Origin: Actinoplanes aureus
GTDB lineage: Bacteria; Actinomycetota; Actinomycetes; Mycobacteriales; Micromonosporaceae
Length of the DNA: 64,000 bases
NCBI RefSeq assembly: GCF_015704865.1
Contig: NZ_JADQTO010000007.1
Span: 248,001 to 312,000 of the forward strand
Direction: 5' to 3'
Shown here: piece by piece, positions 47,191 through 56,036 of the stretch
Layout: each line of letters starts with the position of its first letter
Numbering within the stretch: the first letter of the stretch is position 1
Position numbers and translations under genes: made by a program
Notes under the pieces: generated by a model
Database searches by the model: none
The model's input: only the letters and a program-made list of their open reading frames with translations
What the model was told of the DNA's origin: nothing

Positions 47191-47220
47191 TTGTCCACAG
47201 GAAGTCGCGGGTTGTCCACA
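47191..47220 (+). promoter_or_regulatory. Second pair of DnaA-box-like sites
   Basis: TTGTCCACA at 47191-47199 and 47212-47220, same orientation, 21 bp apart, in the gap between mdh and purH. The ten bases before the second box and the box itself (CGGGTTGTCCACAG) are shared with the pair at 22470. Confidence 0.5.
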
Positions 47221-47256
47221 GCCCTGGAGCGCCGTTCGCCGTACCTCTGCACGCAA

Positions 47257-47292
47257 ACGGGGACGCCGGCTCGTCGAGCCCGGCGCCCCCGT
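47257..47292 (-). terminator. purH terminator
   Basis: A long interrupted stem (6 bp, A/C mismatch, 6 bp, then CTC/GAG with one bulged C) closes on a 3-nt loop. It lies 12 bases beyond the purH stop. Confidence 0.65.
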
Positions 47293-47304
47293 CAAGCAAG
47301 CAGA

Positions 47305-48870
47305 TCAGTGATAGAAGTGCCGCGTCCCCGTCAGATAAACCGTAAGACCAGCCTTCTCCGCAGCCTCGATCACCAGGTTGTCCCTGATGGACCCACCAGG
47401 CTGCACAACCGCCTTGACCCCGGCCTTGATCAGCACCTCAAGCCCATCCGGGAACGGGAAGAACGCGTCCGAAGCCGCCACACTCCCGCTGGCCCGCTCC
47501 GCACCGGCACGCTCGACGGCCAGCCGAGCGGAGTCCACCCGATTGACCTGCCCCATCCCAACCCCGACAGTCGCCTCATCCCGCGCCAGCAGGATCGCGT
47601 TGCTCTTCACACTGCGGATAGCCCGCCACGCGAAGGCGAGGTCCGCGAGATCGGCGGGAGACGCGGGCTCGCCACACGCCAGCTCCCACCCGGCCGGATC
47701 GTCGCCGGGCGCATCGATCCGGTCCGCCATCTGCACGAGGACACCACCGCCGACCTGCTTGATCTCCGCGGGCGGCGGGTTCCAGGCGGGCGCGACCAGC
47801 ACGCGCAGGTTCTTCTTCTCTTGGAGCACCGCAAGGGCGTCCGGCGCATAGGACGGCGCCACGATCACCTCGGTGAAGATCTCCGAGAGCTGCTGCGCGA
47901 GGGGAAGGGTCACCTCCTGGTTGACCGCCACGACGCCACCGAACGCCGACACCGGGTCGCACTCGTGCGCCTTCCGGTGCGCCGAAGCCACGTCCGGGCC
48001 GACCGCGATGCCGCACGGGTTGGCATGCTTGATGATCGCCACGCACGGTGAGGTGAAGTCGTTGGCGCTGCGCCACGCGGCATCCGCGTCGACGTAGTTG
48101 TTGTAGGACATCTCCTTGCCGTGCAGCTGCGTCGCCTGGGCAAGCCCGACCGGCGCACCCGGGTCGACATAGAGCGCGGCTTCCTGATGCGGGTTCTCCC
48201 CGTAACGCAGCGTGTTGTCCCGGCGAAGGGCGATCCCGGCGAACTCCGGCCACTCCGAGGGCGCGAGCACGGTGGCGCACCAGTTGGCGACCGCCACGTC
48301 GTACTCCGCGATGTCCGCGAAGGCGCGAGCCGCCAGCAGCTTGCGCTGCGTCAGCGTGAAACCGCCGTCCTTGACGGCCTCCAAAACCAGGGGGTACGCC
48401 GAAACCGCCGTCACCACGGCCACCGAGGCGTGATTCTTCGCGGCCGCCCGCACCATCGCCGGTCCACCGATGTCAATCTTGGCGATGCATTCCTCCTCGC
48501 CCGCACCCGAGGCGACCGTCTCAGTGAACGGGTAGAGGTTGCTGACCAGCAGGTCGAACGGCTCGATGTCCAGCTCCCGCAGCTCCTGCACGTGGCTGTC
48601 GAGCCGCAGGTCGGCGAGGAGCCCGGCGTGCACACGCGGGTGCAGCGTCTTGACCCGGTCGCTGAGGACCTCGGGGAAGCCGGTCAGTTCCTCGACCCGG
48701 GTCACCGGCACGCCGGCCTTCTCCACGGTCGACGCGGTCGAGCCGGTCGAGACGATCTCCACCCCGGCCGCGTGCAGGGCCTGGGCCAGCTCGACGATGC
48801 CGTCCTTGTACCAGACGCTCAGCAGCGCCCGCTTGATCGGACGACGCCCCTCGTCAGAAGCGGAACTCAC
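47305..48870 (-). CDS. purH: Bifunctional AICAR formyltransferase / IMP cyclohydrolase
   Basis: This 521-residue protein has the MGS-like IMP cyclohydrolase domain ([33 protein letters not shown], 14-46) and the AICARFT domain with [14 protein letters not shown] and the catalytic region [11 protein letters not shown]. It performs the last two steps of IMP synthesis. It starts at a GTG overlapping the purN stop, the usual purN-purH order. Confidence 0.97.
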   Translation of the reverse strand: MSSASDEGRRPIKRALLSVWYKDGIVELAQALHAAGVEIVSTGSTASTVEKAGVPVTRVEELTGFPEVLSDRVKTLHPRVHAGLLADLRLDSHVQELRELDIEPFDLLVSNLYPFTETVASGAGEEECIAKIDIGGPAMVRAAAKNHASVAVVTAVSAYPLVLEAVKDGGFTLTQRKLLAARAFADIAEYDVAVANWCATVLAPSEWPEFAGIALRRDNTLRYGENPHQEAALYVDPGAPVGLAQATQLHGKEMSYNNYVDADAAWRSANDFTSPCVAIIKHANPCGIAVGPDVASAHRKAHECDPVSAFGGVVAVNQEVTLPLAQQLSEIFTEVIVAPSYAPDALAVLQEKKNLRVLVAPAWNPPPAEIKQVGGGVLVQMADRIDAPGDDPAGWELACGEPASPADLADLAFAWRAIRSVKSNAILLARDEATVGVGMGQVNRVDSARLAVERAGAERASGSVAASDAFFPFPDGLEVLIKAGVKAVVQPGGSIRDNLVIEAAEKAGLTVYLTGTRHFYH

Positions 48871-49484
48871 GGGATCCGTACCTTTCTGTCCTCGATGGTC
48901 CAGCCCTCACGGACCAGCCGGCCCACGTACTCCACCAACTGTGCCCGTTCGGCGACCTTGATCCGCTCGGTGAGCGTCTCCTCCGTGTCGTCGTCGAGCA
49001 CGGGCACGGCGACCTGGGCGATGATCGGGCCGGTGTCGACGCCGGCGTCGACGAAGAACAGCGTCGCGCCGGCGATCTTGACGCCGTACGCGAGCGCGTC
49101 ACGCGGCCCGTGAATGCCGGGAAAGGCCGGCAGAAGCGCGTTGTGCGTGTTGATGTACCGGTCGCCGAACGCGTCCAGGAACTGCTTGCCGACCAGTTTC
49201 AGAAAGCCGGCCGAGATCACCAGATCCGGCCGATACTCCAGGACGTGCGACGTGAGCGCGGCATCCCAGTCGTCACGGGTCGGGTACGCCTTCACCGAAT
49301 CCACGAACGTGGGAATCCCGGCCTCGGCGGCCCGGTCCAGTCCGGCGATGCCGTCCCGGTCGGCTCCCACGGCCACCACCTGTGCGCCGTACGCCGGGTC
49401 GGCGGCCGCGTCGAGAAGAGCTTGCAGGTTGCTGCCCGAGCCGGAGATGAGGACGACCAGGCGGGCGGGCGCGGGGTCAATCAC
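48867..49484 (-). CDS. purN: Phosphoribosylglycinamide formyltransferase
   Basis: The 205-residue protein has [19 protein letters not shown] (8-26), SAGFLKLVG and [24 protein letters not shown], where the Asn-x-His and later VDTGPII motifs bind formyl-THF and catalyse transfer. It formylates GAR in purine synthesis. The GTG at 49484 is preceded by AGGGTG. It is translationally coupled to purH. Confidence 0.96.
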   Translation of the reverse strand: MIDPAPARLVVLISGSGSNLQALLDAAADPAYGAQVVAVGADRDGIAGLDRAAEAGIPTFVDSVKAYPTRDDWDAALTSHVLEYRPDLVISAGFLKLVGKQFLDAFGDRYINTHNALLPAFPGIHGPRDALAYGVKIAGATLFFVDAGVDTGPIIAQVAVPVLDDDTEETLTERIKVAERAQLVEYVGRLVREGWTIEDRKVRIP

Positions 49485-49629
49485 CTGTGCACCCTATCGC
49501 CGCAGGGTGTGACGGCCGACAACGGGGCATTCCGGGTCACCGCAAATCGGCTGACATCCATTACGCTGCGCCAGCAGACTGAAACTTGTCATTGATCGCC
49601 GCTCGCGGCGAACCCGCTAGGAGAGAAAC

Positions 49630-49974
49630 GTGTCATACCCGCCTCCTGCTTACGGACCGCCGCCCGGCCAGCAACCCTACGGTGCCGCACCGCAGAACGG
49701 CCTCGGCCTCACCAGCATGATCCTGGGCATCGTGTCGATCCCGACCGCCTGCTGCCCGTACATCGGTGGCGTTCTCGGCATCATCGGCCTCGTCTTCGGC
49801 TTCCTCGGTAAGAAGAAGGTCGACTCCGGCCTCGCGAACAACCGCGGCATCGCCATCGCCGGCATCGTCACCAGCGCGGTCGGCATCGCGATCGCGATCC
49901 TCTTCATCATCCTGTCGGTCGCGCTTCAGGACTTCGACGTCCAGAAGTGGGTCGAGGACCAGCAGAACGCCTGA
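49630..49974 (+). CDS. DUF4190 small membrane protein
   Basis: This 114-residue protein has a Pro/Tyr/Gln-rich N-terminus (SYPPPAYGPPPGQQPYG), then NGLGLTSMILGIVSIPTACC and a second hydrophobic segment IAIAGIVTSAVGIAIAILFII: the DUF4190 pattern of two glycine-rich helices around FLGKKK. Function unknown. The GTG start follows AGGAGAGAAAC. The gene ends in a strong terminator. Confidence 0.85.
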   Translation: MSYPPPAYGPPPGQQPYGAAPQNGLGLTSMILGIVSIPTACCPYIGGVLGIIGLVFGFLGKKKVDSGLANNRGIAIAGIVTSAVGIAIAILFIILSVALQDFDVQKWVEDQQNA

Positions 49975-49981
49975 TCCACAC

Positions 49982-50015
49982 CCGGTGATCCGGTGCTTCG
50001 GCGCCGGATCACCGG
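49982..50015 (+). terminator. Terminator with UUCG loop after the DUF4190 gene
   Basis: A 15-bp stem including one T/G pair (49982-49996 with 50001-50015) is closed by TTCG. It extends over the last codons of the convergent DUF6350 gene. Confidence 0.8.
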
Positions 50016-51439
50016 TTCCGGGCTACCGGTCCGGAACGCCGGCCCGAGCCGAACAGCCGGGCCGCGGCAGCACCGATCGCCACCGCCACGCCGGCCACGA
50101 TCGCGCCGACCAGGCACACGTGCAGCGGGTCCGGCCCGATTTGGGAGAGCCGGCCGTCGCCGAGCGCCCCTCCGGAGAGCCAGCAGAGCAGCCCCAGCAC
50201 GACACCCGCGGTCGGGCCGGAGAGCAGGCTCGCGCCGACCAGCAGCAGCCAGGCGGGCTCTTCGACATCCGTACCGCCGCGCCGGCCGGAACGCCGGACG
50301 CCGCTGCGGCCGTGTCGTAGCCGCTGGGTGAGCAGCCAGCCCGCGGCGGCACCGGCGACCACCGGCAGCGCCAGCAGGGCCGTCCCGCCCGCGCCCATCG
50401 GCCCGTCCGGCAGGCCGGCGAGCAGCGGCAGGGTCGGCAACGGGCCGACGGTGACCTCGGTCAGCCGGATCACCGAGTCGGTGCCGAGCGCGAAACCCGG
50501 CCCGAGCAGGTAGGCGGCGGCCCAGATGGCGGCGTTCACCGCGTACCCGATGCTGATCAGGGTGATCCCGGCCTGGCCGGCCACACCGGTGCGATAGGCG
50601 GCGATCATCTCGGCGGCCTGGCCGCCGCCGAGCGCCAGCGAGAGCCCACCGGCGACCGCGCCCGCGGCCAGCATCAGGAAGGCCGCCACCAGCCCGGCCC
50701 GCAGCCCGTGCCGCAGCACCGGCGGAACCCGCCGGGCCAGCACGGAGAGCGCGTCAGTGCCGCGCAGCGACCCGATCAGCGCCCCGGCGACGCCGAGGGC
50801 GAGGAAATGCCACGCGGCCCGGCTGGTGGAGACCTCAGTGCCGCGACCGTCGACCAGATAGGCACCCAGGGCTCCCACCGAGGCGTACGCGAGACCGACG
50901 GTGACCGCCACGAGCAGCGCGCGACCGGTCGACCCGGTCCGCCGGGCACCCACCGCGCGGGTGACGTGCAGTCCCGCCCGGTTGAGCCGCCATATCACCA
51001 GCAGCGTGAGCAGCAGCGGAGTGACAGCGAGCGGGCCGATCGAGGTCCCGATCGGTACGCCGTGGCCCAGCAACCAGGCGGCCAGCCCGGCGTGTGCGGC
51101 CCCGCCGATGTCGCCGGCACCCTCCAGGGTCCGGGCCAGCCCGATCACGGCGGCCACCGGCAGGTAGGTCAGCAGAGCCGCCCAGCAGGTGGCGAAGAGC
51201 GCCGCCACGAGCAGTGGCGCCCGGCTCGCCGAGTCCTGCGGCCGGCGCTGGGCGGGCAGCCGGACCGTGTCCCGGCGCCCGAGCATCGCGTCGTCGACCA
51301 CGAGGGTGTCCCGCCGGTCGTCCTCCGGCTCCGCGGGCCCGGGTTCGAGCGGCTCGGTATCGCGCACCACAGACTGGAGCGCCTCGGCGACCGCGAACGG
51401 GTCCTCCGAGCCGTCTGGCCGGTCTGTTGTGCTGGGCAT
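50009..51439 (-). CDS. DUF6350 multi-pass membrane protein
   Basis: This 476-residue protein has a charged N-terminus (1-72) and about eight to nine membrane helices. Motifs such as AGDIGGAAHAGLAAWLLGHGVPI (about 108-130) and GPGFALGTDS (about 318-327) recur in the DUF6350 family encoded near purH/sucCD in actinobacteria. A role linked to division or envelope has been suggested for neighbours but not established. The final residues overlap the DUF4190 terminator. Confidence 0.75.
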   Translation of the reverse strand: MPSTTDRPDGSEDPFAVAEALQSVVRDTEPLEPGPAEPEDDRRDTLVVDDAMLGRRDTVRLPAQRRPQDSASRAPLLVAALFATCWAALLTYLPVAAVIGLARTLEGAGDIGGAAHAGLAAWLLGHGVPIGTSIGPLAVTPLLLTLLVIWRLNRAGLHVTRAVGARRTGSTGRALLVAVTVGLAYASVGALGAYLVDGRGTEVSTSRAAWHFLALGVAGALIGSLRGTDALSVLARRVPPVLRHGLRAGLVAAFLMLAAGAVAGGLSLALGGGQAAEMIAAYRTGVAGQAGITLISIGYAVNAAIWAAAYLLGPGFALGTDSVIRLTEVTVGPLPTLPLLAGLPDGPMGAGGTALLALPVVAGAAAGWLLTQRLRHGRSGVRRSGRRGGTDVEEPAWLLLVGASLLSGPTAGVVLGLLCWLSGGALGDGRLSQIGPDPLHVCLVGAIVAGVAVAIGAAAARLFGSGRRSGPVARNR

Positions 51440-51484
51440 CGCCGACTACCTTTTCACGCCGCGGCGCTCACAGCGATGCAGAAA

Positions 51485-51521
51485 CGGCGGCGCGCCGCCG
51501 ATCGGGCCCTCACGGGCCCGA
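51485..51521. repeat. Two adjacent GC palindromes upstream of the DUF6350 gene
   Basis: A perfect 16-bp palindrome of CGG/CCG repeats (51485-51500) is followed at once by an 8-bp-arm hairpin (51502-51509 with 51514-51521). They lie between the DUF6350 start and hairpin element copy 4. Confidence 0.45.
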
Positions 51522-51542
51522 CCGGCAGCGCGTACACCCTGA

Positions 51543-51593
51543 GCCCAACGCCAGTGTCGTCTCCGCGCGAGCGAGACAGCACTGGCGTTGGGC
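51543..51593. repeat. 51-bp hairpin element, copy 4
   Basis: Arms 51543-51559 and 51577-51593 enclose a 17-nt loop. The right arm is identical to that of copy 3 (22874-22890), 28.7 kb away. It lies eight bases beyond the sucD stop; on the plus side it is followed by CTTTTC. Confidence 0.85.
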
Positions 51594-51601
51594 CTTTTCG
51601 C

Positions 51602-52489
51602 CTAAGCAGCGCTCATGACCTCGCGCATGAGGCGGGCCGTCTCGCTCGGCGTCTTGCCGACCTTGACGCCGGCCGCCTCGAGGGCCGCCTTCTTCGCGTC
51701 GGCGGTGCCCGCCGAGCCGGAGATGATGGCGCCGGCGTGGCCCATCGTCTTTCCGGGCGGGGCGGTGAAGCCGGCGATGTAGCCGACCACCGGCTTGGTC
51801 ACGTTCGCCTTGATGAACTCGGCGGCCCGCTCCTCGGCGTCGCCACCGATCTCACCGATCATGACGATCGCGTCGGTCTCCGGGTCCTCCTGGAACGCCT
51901 TCAGCGCGTCGATGTGGGTGGTGCCGATGACCGGGTCACCGCCGATGCCCACGCAGGTGGAGAAGCCGAAGTCGCGCAGCTCGTACATGAGCTGGTAGGT
52001 CAGCGTGCCGCTCTTGCTGACCAGGCCGATCCGGCCCTGCGGGGTGATGTCGGCCGGGATGATGCCGGCGTTCGACGCGCCCGGCGAGGCGATGCCCGGG
52101 CAGTTCGGCCCGATGATCCGGGTCTTCTCACCCTTGGCCACGTTGTACGCCCAGAAGGCGGCCGAGTCCTGCACCGGCACGCCCTCGGTGATCACCACGG
52201 CGAGCGGGATCTCGGCGTCGATCGCCTCGACCACCGCGGCCTTGGTAAACGCCGGCGGTACGAAGATGACCGACGCGTCCGCGCCGGTCTCCTTGATCGC
52301 CTCGGCGACGGTCGCGAAGACCGGCAGCTCGGTGCCGTCGAAGTCCACCTTGGTGCCGGCCTTGCGCGGGTTCACGCCACCGACGACCTGGGTGCCCGCG
52401 GCGAGCATCCGGCGGGTGTGCTTGGAGCCCTCCGAGCCGGTGATGCCCTGGACGATGACCTTGGAGTCCTTGGTGAGCCAGATAGCCAT
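51602..52489 (-). CDS. sucD: Succinyl-CoA ligase, alpha subunit
   Basis: The ATG at 52489 gives 295 residues beginning [21 protein letters not shown], the CoA-binding N-terminus. The phosphohistidine lies in [18 protein letters not shown] near residue 245. With SucC it makes ATP or GTP from succinyl-CoA in the TCA cycle. The gene starts four bases after the sucC stop. A 51-bp hairpin element follows its stop. Confidence 0.97.
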   Translation of the reverse strand: MAIWLTKDSKVIVQGITGSEGSKHTRRMLAAGTQVVGGVNPRKAGTKVDFDGTELPVFATVAEAIKETGADASVIFVPPAFTKAAVVEAIDAEIPLAVVITEGVPVQDSAAFWAYNVAKGEKTRIIGPNCPGIASPGASNAGIIPADITPQGRIGLVSKSGTLTYQLMYELRDFGFSTCVGIGGDPVIGTTHIDALKAFQEDPETDAIVMIGEIGGDAEERAAEFIKANVTKPVVGYIAGFTAPPGKTMGHAGAIISGSAGTADAKKAALEAAGVKVGKTPSETARLMREVMSAA

Positions 52490-52493
52490 TAGT

Positions 52494-53672
52494 TCACTTC
52501 CCCGCAGCCGCGAGCTCGGCGGCGCGCTCGGCCGCTCCGTCCATCGTGTCCACCCGCTGGACCAGCGGGTTGTTCGCTCCGTCGAGGATGGCACGGCCGG
52601 CCTCGGCGTTGTTGCCGTCGAGGCGGACCACGAGCGGCTTGGTGACCTGCTCGCCGCGTTCCGCGAGCAGCGCGAGGGCCTGGACGATGCCGTTGGCCAC
52701 CGCGTCGCAGGCGGTGATGCCGCCGAAGACGTTGACGAACACGGACTTCACGGCCGGGTCGCCGAGCACGATCTCCAGACCGTTCGCCATCACCTGGGCG
52801 CTGGCGCCACCACCGATGTCGAGGAAGTTGGCGGGCTTCACGTTGCCGTGCTTCTCGCCCGCGTACGCCACCACGTCCAGAGTCGACATGACCAGGCCGG
52901 CGCCGTTGCCGATGATGCCGACCTCGCCGTCCAGCTTGACGTAGTTGAGGTTCTTCGCCTTGGCGGCCTGCTCCAGCGGGTCGACCGCGGACTTGTCCTC
53001 GAGCGCCTCGTGGTCGGGGTGCCGGAAGCCGGCGTTCTCGTCCAGCGTGACCTTGGCGTCCAGGGCCAGCACGCGGCCGTCGCCCACCTTGGCCAGCGGG
53101 TTGACCTCGACCAGCGTGGCGTCCTCGGCGACGAATGCCTGCCACAGCTTCACCGCGATGTCGACGACCTGGTCGGCGATGTCGGCCGGGAACTTGGCGG
53201 CGGTGACGATCTCGCGCGCCTTCGCCTCGTCCACGCCCTTGCTCGCGTCGATCGCGATCTTGGCGACCCGGTCCGGGTCCTCCTCGGCGACCGTCTCGAT
53301 CTCCATACCACCGGCGACGCTGGCGATGCAGAGGAACGTACGGTTGGCCCGGTCCAGCAGGTAGGAGAAGTAGTACTCCTCCTTGATGTCGGCCGTCTCG
53401 GCCAGCATCACCTTGTGGACCGTGTGGCCCTTGATGTCCATGCCCAGGATGTCGGTGGCGCGAGCCTCCGCCTCGTCCGGGCCGTCGGCCAGCTTGACGC
53501 CGCCCGCCTTGCCTCGGCCTCCGACCTTCACCTGCGCCTTGACGACGACCTTGCCGCCCAGCCGCTCGGCGATCGCCCGGGCCTCCTGCGGGGTCTCGGC
53601 GACGCCGCCGCCCAGCACGGGCAGCCCGTGCCGTTCGAACAGGTCGCGCCCCTGATACTCGAACAGGTCCAC
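52494..53672 (-). CDS. sucC: Succinyl-CoA ligase, beta subunit
   Basis: A GTG at 53672, after AAAGGAG, starts a 392-residue protein [20 protein letters not shown]. It has an ATP-grasp N-terminal half ([21 protein letters not shown]) and a CoA-ligase C-terminal half ([22 protein letters not shown]). The upstream 580 bases are non-coding and hold a palindrome that may regulate sucCD. Confidence 0.97.
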   Translation of the reverse strand: MDLFEYQGRDLFERHGLPVLGGGVAETPQEARAIAERLGGKVVVKAQVKVGGRGKAGGVKLADGPDEAEARATDILGMDIKGHTVHKVMLAETADIKEEYYFSYLLDRANRTFLCIASVAGGMEIETVAEEDPDRVAKIAIDASKGVDEAKAREIVTAAKFPADIADQVVDIAVKLWQAFVAEDATLVEVNPLAKVGDGRVLALDAKVTLDENAGFRHPDHEALEDKSAVDPLEQAAKAKNLNYVKLDGEVGIIGNGAGLVMSTLDVVAYAGEKHGNVKPANFLDIGGGASAQVMANGLEIVLGDPAVKSVFVNVFGGITACDAVANGIVQALALLAERGEQVTKPLVVRLDGNNAEAGRAILDGANNPLVQRVDTMDGAAERAAELAAAGK

Positions 53673-54250
53673 GTGTCTCCTTTCGCTCGCGACGCCAAGC
53701 GCCGGCAAGCCGCACCGTTGCGTCCCGACCTGTGTGCGCGGCGCGTCGCAGCAGCAGCGCCGCCAGCGTGAGGATCGTCCGGCCATCCGCACGTCGCGAA
53801 CAGGCCGTCACCCGCAGACTAGCGACCGTTTCGACCCCGGTGGCCGCGCGGGTGCACGGTGTGCAAGACCACACACCAGAGTGACGAAAACGCAGCTCCG
53901 AGCCGCTTGATGCGACTGCGCACTGTGTGCACACAGAGAATTCGCGGCGGGCCTGGCGGCGCTTTCACGAACGCCCCGTCCACACCATCCTCCCCACCGT
54001 CACACCACTTGAACCCTCGATGCTCGACACCCGTTTCGCACATCCCGCCCGTCGACGGCACGGCAGCGGTCGAAGAATTGGATCTTGGGAAGAAGATCAG
54101 ATCCGCCAAAATGACGAAAAGAGTCACGCGATCGCGCGTAACCCGCCGGAGAAGGGCGTCGTTGAGTGTGGTGTCGGAGCGCTACGGCGCACCGCAAGGA
54201 AGCGGCCGATGCCCTGTCGGTCGAGGGGTGGCGGCGGGGCATCGCGCATA
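53673..54250. other. Long non-coding interval upstream of sucCD
   Basis: No convincing gene was found on either strand. Short frames are open but show no ribosome sites, codon bias or known domains; the longest readable candidate, from ATG 54111 (46 codons, Arg-rich), is not supported. The region includes a palindrome at 53923 and a less GC-rich patch at about 54065-54125. Confidence 0.6.
53923..53936. promoter_or_regulatory. 14-bp perfect palindrome upstream of sucC
   Basis: CTGTGTGCACACAG is perfectly symmetric and lies 251 bases ahead of the sucC start. Another GTGTG/CACAC pairing lies just before it at about 53857-53876. It may bind a dimeric regulator; no regulator is assigned. Confidence 0.35.
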
Positions 54251-54287
54251 GAGAGGCCGGACGTGTGAGGGGTGCGTCCGGCCTCTC
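54251..54287 (-). terminator. Terminator after the B12-binding protein gene
   Basis: A perfect 13-bp stem (54251-54263 with 54275-54287) has an 11-nt loop and lies 47 bases beyond the stop of the gene at 54334. Confidence 0.75.
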
Positions 54288-54333
54288 CCCTTGCCTGCCG
54301 CCGGATCCGGCGGCCGCGTGCTGTGGGATCGAA

Positions 54334-54738
54334 TCAGGAGACCGGCGCTCCGACATTGGCGCGTACCCATTCGACGATGGACGCCGTCGTCGCACCCGGA
54401 GTGAATATGTTGGCTACGCCGAGTGATTTCAATTCGGTGATGTCGTCCTCCGGAATGATGCCGCCGCCGAATACCACGATGTCGGCCGCGTCACGTTCCG
54501 CCAACAGCTCCAGCACTCTCCGGAAGAGCGTCATGTGCGCCCCGGACAGGACCGAGAGGCCGATGGCGCCGGCATCCTCCTGAATGGCGGTCTCCACGAT
54601 CTGCTCGGGCGTCTGGTGCAGCCCGGTGTAGACGACTTCCATGCCGGCGTCACGTAGTGCCCGCGCCACCACCTTGGCACCGCGGTCGTGCCCATCCAGC
54701 CCAGGCTTCGCGACGACGACCCTGATCCGTGCTTGCAT
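54334..54738 (-). CDS. Stand-alone cobalamin-binding mutase subunit
   Basis: This 134-residue protein is a complete B12-binding domain: [13 protein letters not shown] contains DxHxxG (Asp15, His17, Gly20), [10 protein letters not shown] (61-70) lines the tail pocket and [11 protein letters not shown] is the third motif. Size and sequence fit the small subunit of isobutyryl-CoA mutase (IcmB) or a C-terminal mutase domain expressed alone. A large subunit is not in the window, so the partner must be encoded elsewhere. The ATG follows GAAGGGG. Confidence 0.88.
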   Translation of the reverse strand: MQARIRVVVAKPGLDGHDRGAKVVARALRDAGMEVVYTGLHQTPEQIVETAIQEDAGAIGLSVLSGAHMTLFRRVLELLAERDAADIVVFGGGIIPEDDITELKSLGVANIFTPGATTASIVEWVRANVGAPVS

Positions 54739-55155
54739 GCTGACCCCTTCGGGCTCTCTCCGACCCCGGTGCCGGGCGTCGCCGTCCGGGTCGCCCCCGC
54801 GGTCACCTGAACGAACGGTAACCTGCGACGCCGGGCCGGGGTAGCACCGGGCGGAAGACCGCGGACGAGTTGAATAGTTCTCCCGGTCACATTACTTTGC
54901 GTTTTGACGACGATCACGTACGGTCGCGATAACAGCCACTGTAAAAGGTAACCAATTCGGACAATCGCTGATCAATGCTGACCAGGAACTGTCACGAAAT
55001 TGGCGCTGCGACTTGTGACCCAGCAGCCGTTTCGTTACCGTGGCCCACGGCTGTCGCACAGGTTCCCCCACAGCGACGGCCCGGCCAACCACCGTTTACC
55101 GCTCAGTTGCGGGATCTGGCGGTGCCGCCGCAATGCCACCAACGGAGGGTTGTTC
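54739..55155. other. Non-coding interval with a long leader for the M23 gene
   Basis: 417 bases separate the B12-binding gene from the M23 peptidase. A promoter at 54904 would give a leader of about 215 bases. Readable frames in the leader lack support. The c-di-AMP riboswitch motifs known before some actinobacterial wall hydrolases were sought and not found. Confidence 0.55.
54904..54933 (+). promoter_or_regulatory. Promoter candidate for the first M23 gene
   Basis: TTGACG (54904-54909), an 18-base spacer and GATAAC (54928-54933) match the housekeeping sigma pattern. Confidence 0.55.
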
Positions 55156-55899
55156 GTGCGCCAGCGCTTGTCGTCTGAGCCCGATCGCTATCGCGGCCGC
55201 CGCCGTGTACCTACCCCTCCCCGCAGCCGCTACGCCGTCGTCGTCACCTCTGCTTTCGTCGGCGCCGGCGTCGTCGCTCTCGGAGCGGCCTCCAATCTGC
55301 CGGACGCCAAGGCCGTCAGCCCGGATGTACTGAAGAGCCTCGAGACCTCCCAGGTCGCCGCGGACGCGCTGGACAAGCGCGCCAAGGAGGACACCCGCGC
55401 CTCCCGGAGCAACGACCGTGCCGCCAGCGCTGAGCTCGGCGCCGAGGCCGCCACGCAGGAGATCTACCTCCTGCCGCTCGACGACTACCAGTTCACCTCG
55501 CCGTACGGTGTGCGGTTCGGCAAGCTGCACGCCGGCATCGACCTGGCCGCGCCGGACGGGACGCCCTACAAGGCGATCCACGGGGGCAAGGTCACCAAGG
55601 CCGGTTACAACGGTGGCTACGGCTACTCGATCACGGTCCAGCAGGATGACGGCACTGAGATCATCTACGCCCACTCGCGGCGCCTGCTGGTGAAGACGGG
55701 CGACGTCGTCAAGGCCGGTCAGGTGATCGGCGAGGTGGGCAACACCGGGTACTCGTACGGGACGCACCTGCACCTCGAGATCCACGAGGACGGCACCCCG
55801 GTCGACCCGATCGTCTTCCTCAAGGCCCAGGGTGTCGACATCAAGCTCCAGATCGAGTCGGTGTATGCCGGGATCGCGGCGGCCGAAGCCGCTTCTTAA
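55156..55899 (+). CDS. M23 family peptidase, secreted or membrane-anchored
   Basis: The GTG at 55156 lies six bases after GGAGGG and gives 247 residues. A basic N-terminus (1-25) precedes a membrane segment (26-46), a short helical region (55-100), and a LytM/M23 domain. Zinc ligands and catalytic residues are visible: His125 and Asp129 in LHAGIDLAAPDG, His173 in YAHS, and His204/His206 in THLHLEIH. It probably cleaves peptidoglycan cross-bridges or stem peptides outside the cell. All key residues are intact. The tail after residue 215 is short. Confidence 0.9.
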   Translation: MRQRLSSEPDRYRGRRRVPTPPRSRYAVVVTSAFVGAGVVALGAASNLPDAKAVSPDVLKSLETSQVAADALDKRAKEDTRASRSNDRAASAELGAEAATQEIYLLPLDDYQFTSPYGVRFGKLHAGIDLAAPDGTPYKAIHGGKVTKAGYNGGYGYSITVQQDDGTEIIYAHSRRLLVKTGDVVKAGQVIGEVGNTGYSYGTHLHLEIHEDGTPVDPIVFLKAQGVDIKLQIESVYAGIAAAEAAS

Positions 55900-56036
55900 C
55901 CCCTTTCCGGGCGCAATCGGGTCAAACCACTCGGTTGCATGTTGGTAGAACCCCATCGCCATAGGTCAACGAACCGGTGTCCGGGGCCGACAGGAACGTG
56001 ACAGCAATCGTCACGTAAGTCGGGAGGACACACCGC

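Noticed and set aside
54111-54251. 46-codon Arg-rich frame upstream of sucCD
   Set aside because: No ribosome site, promoter, conserved motif or convincing codon use.
54940-55155. c-di-AMP (ydaO-type) riboswitch before the M23 peptidase
   Set aside because: The hallmark GGGGGAACC and GGGGTGAATC-type segments are absent in the right order and strand.
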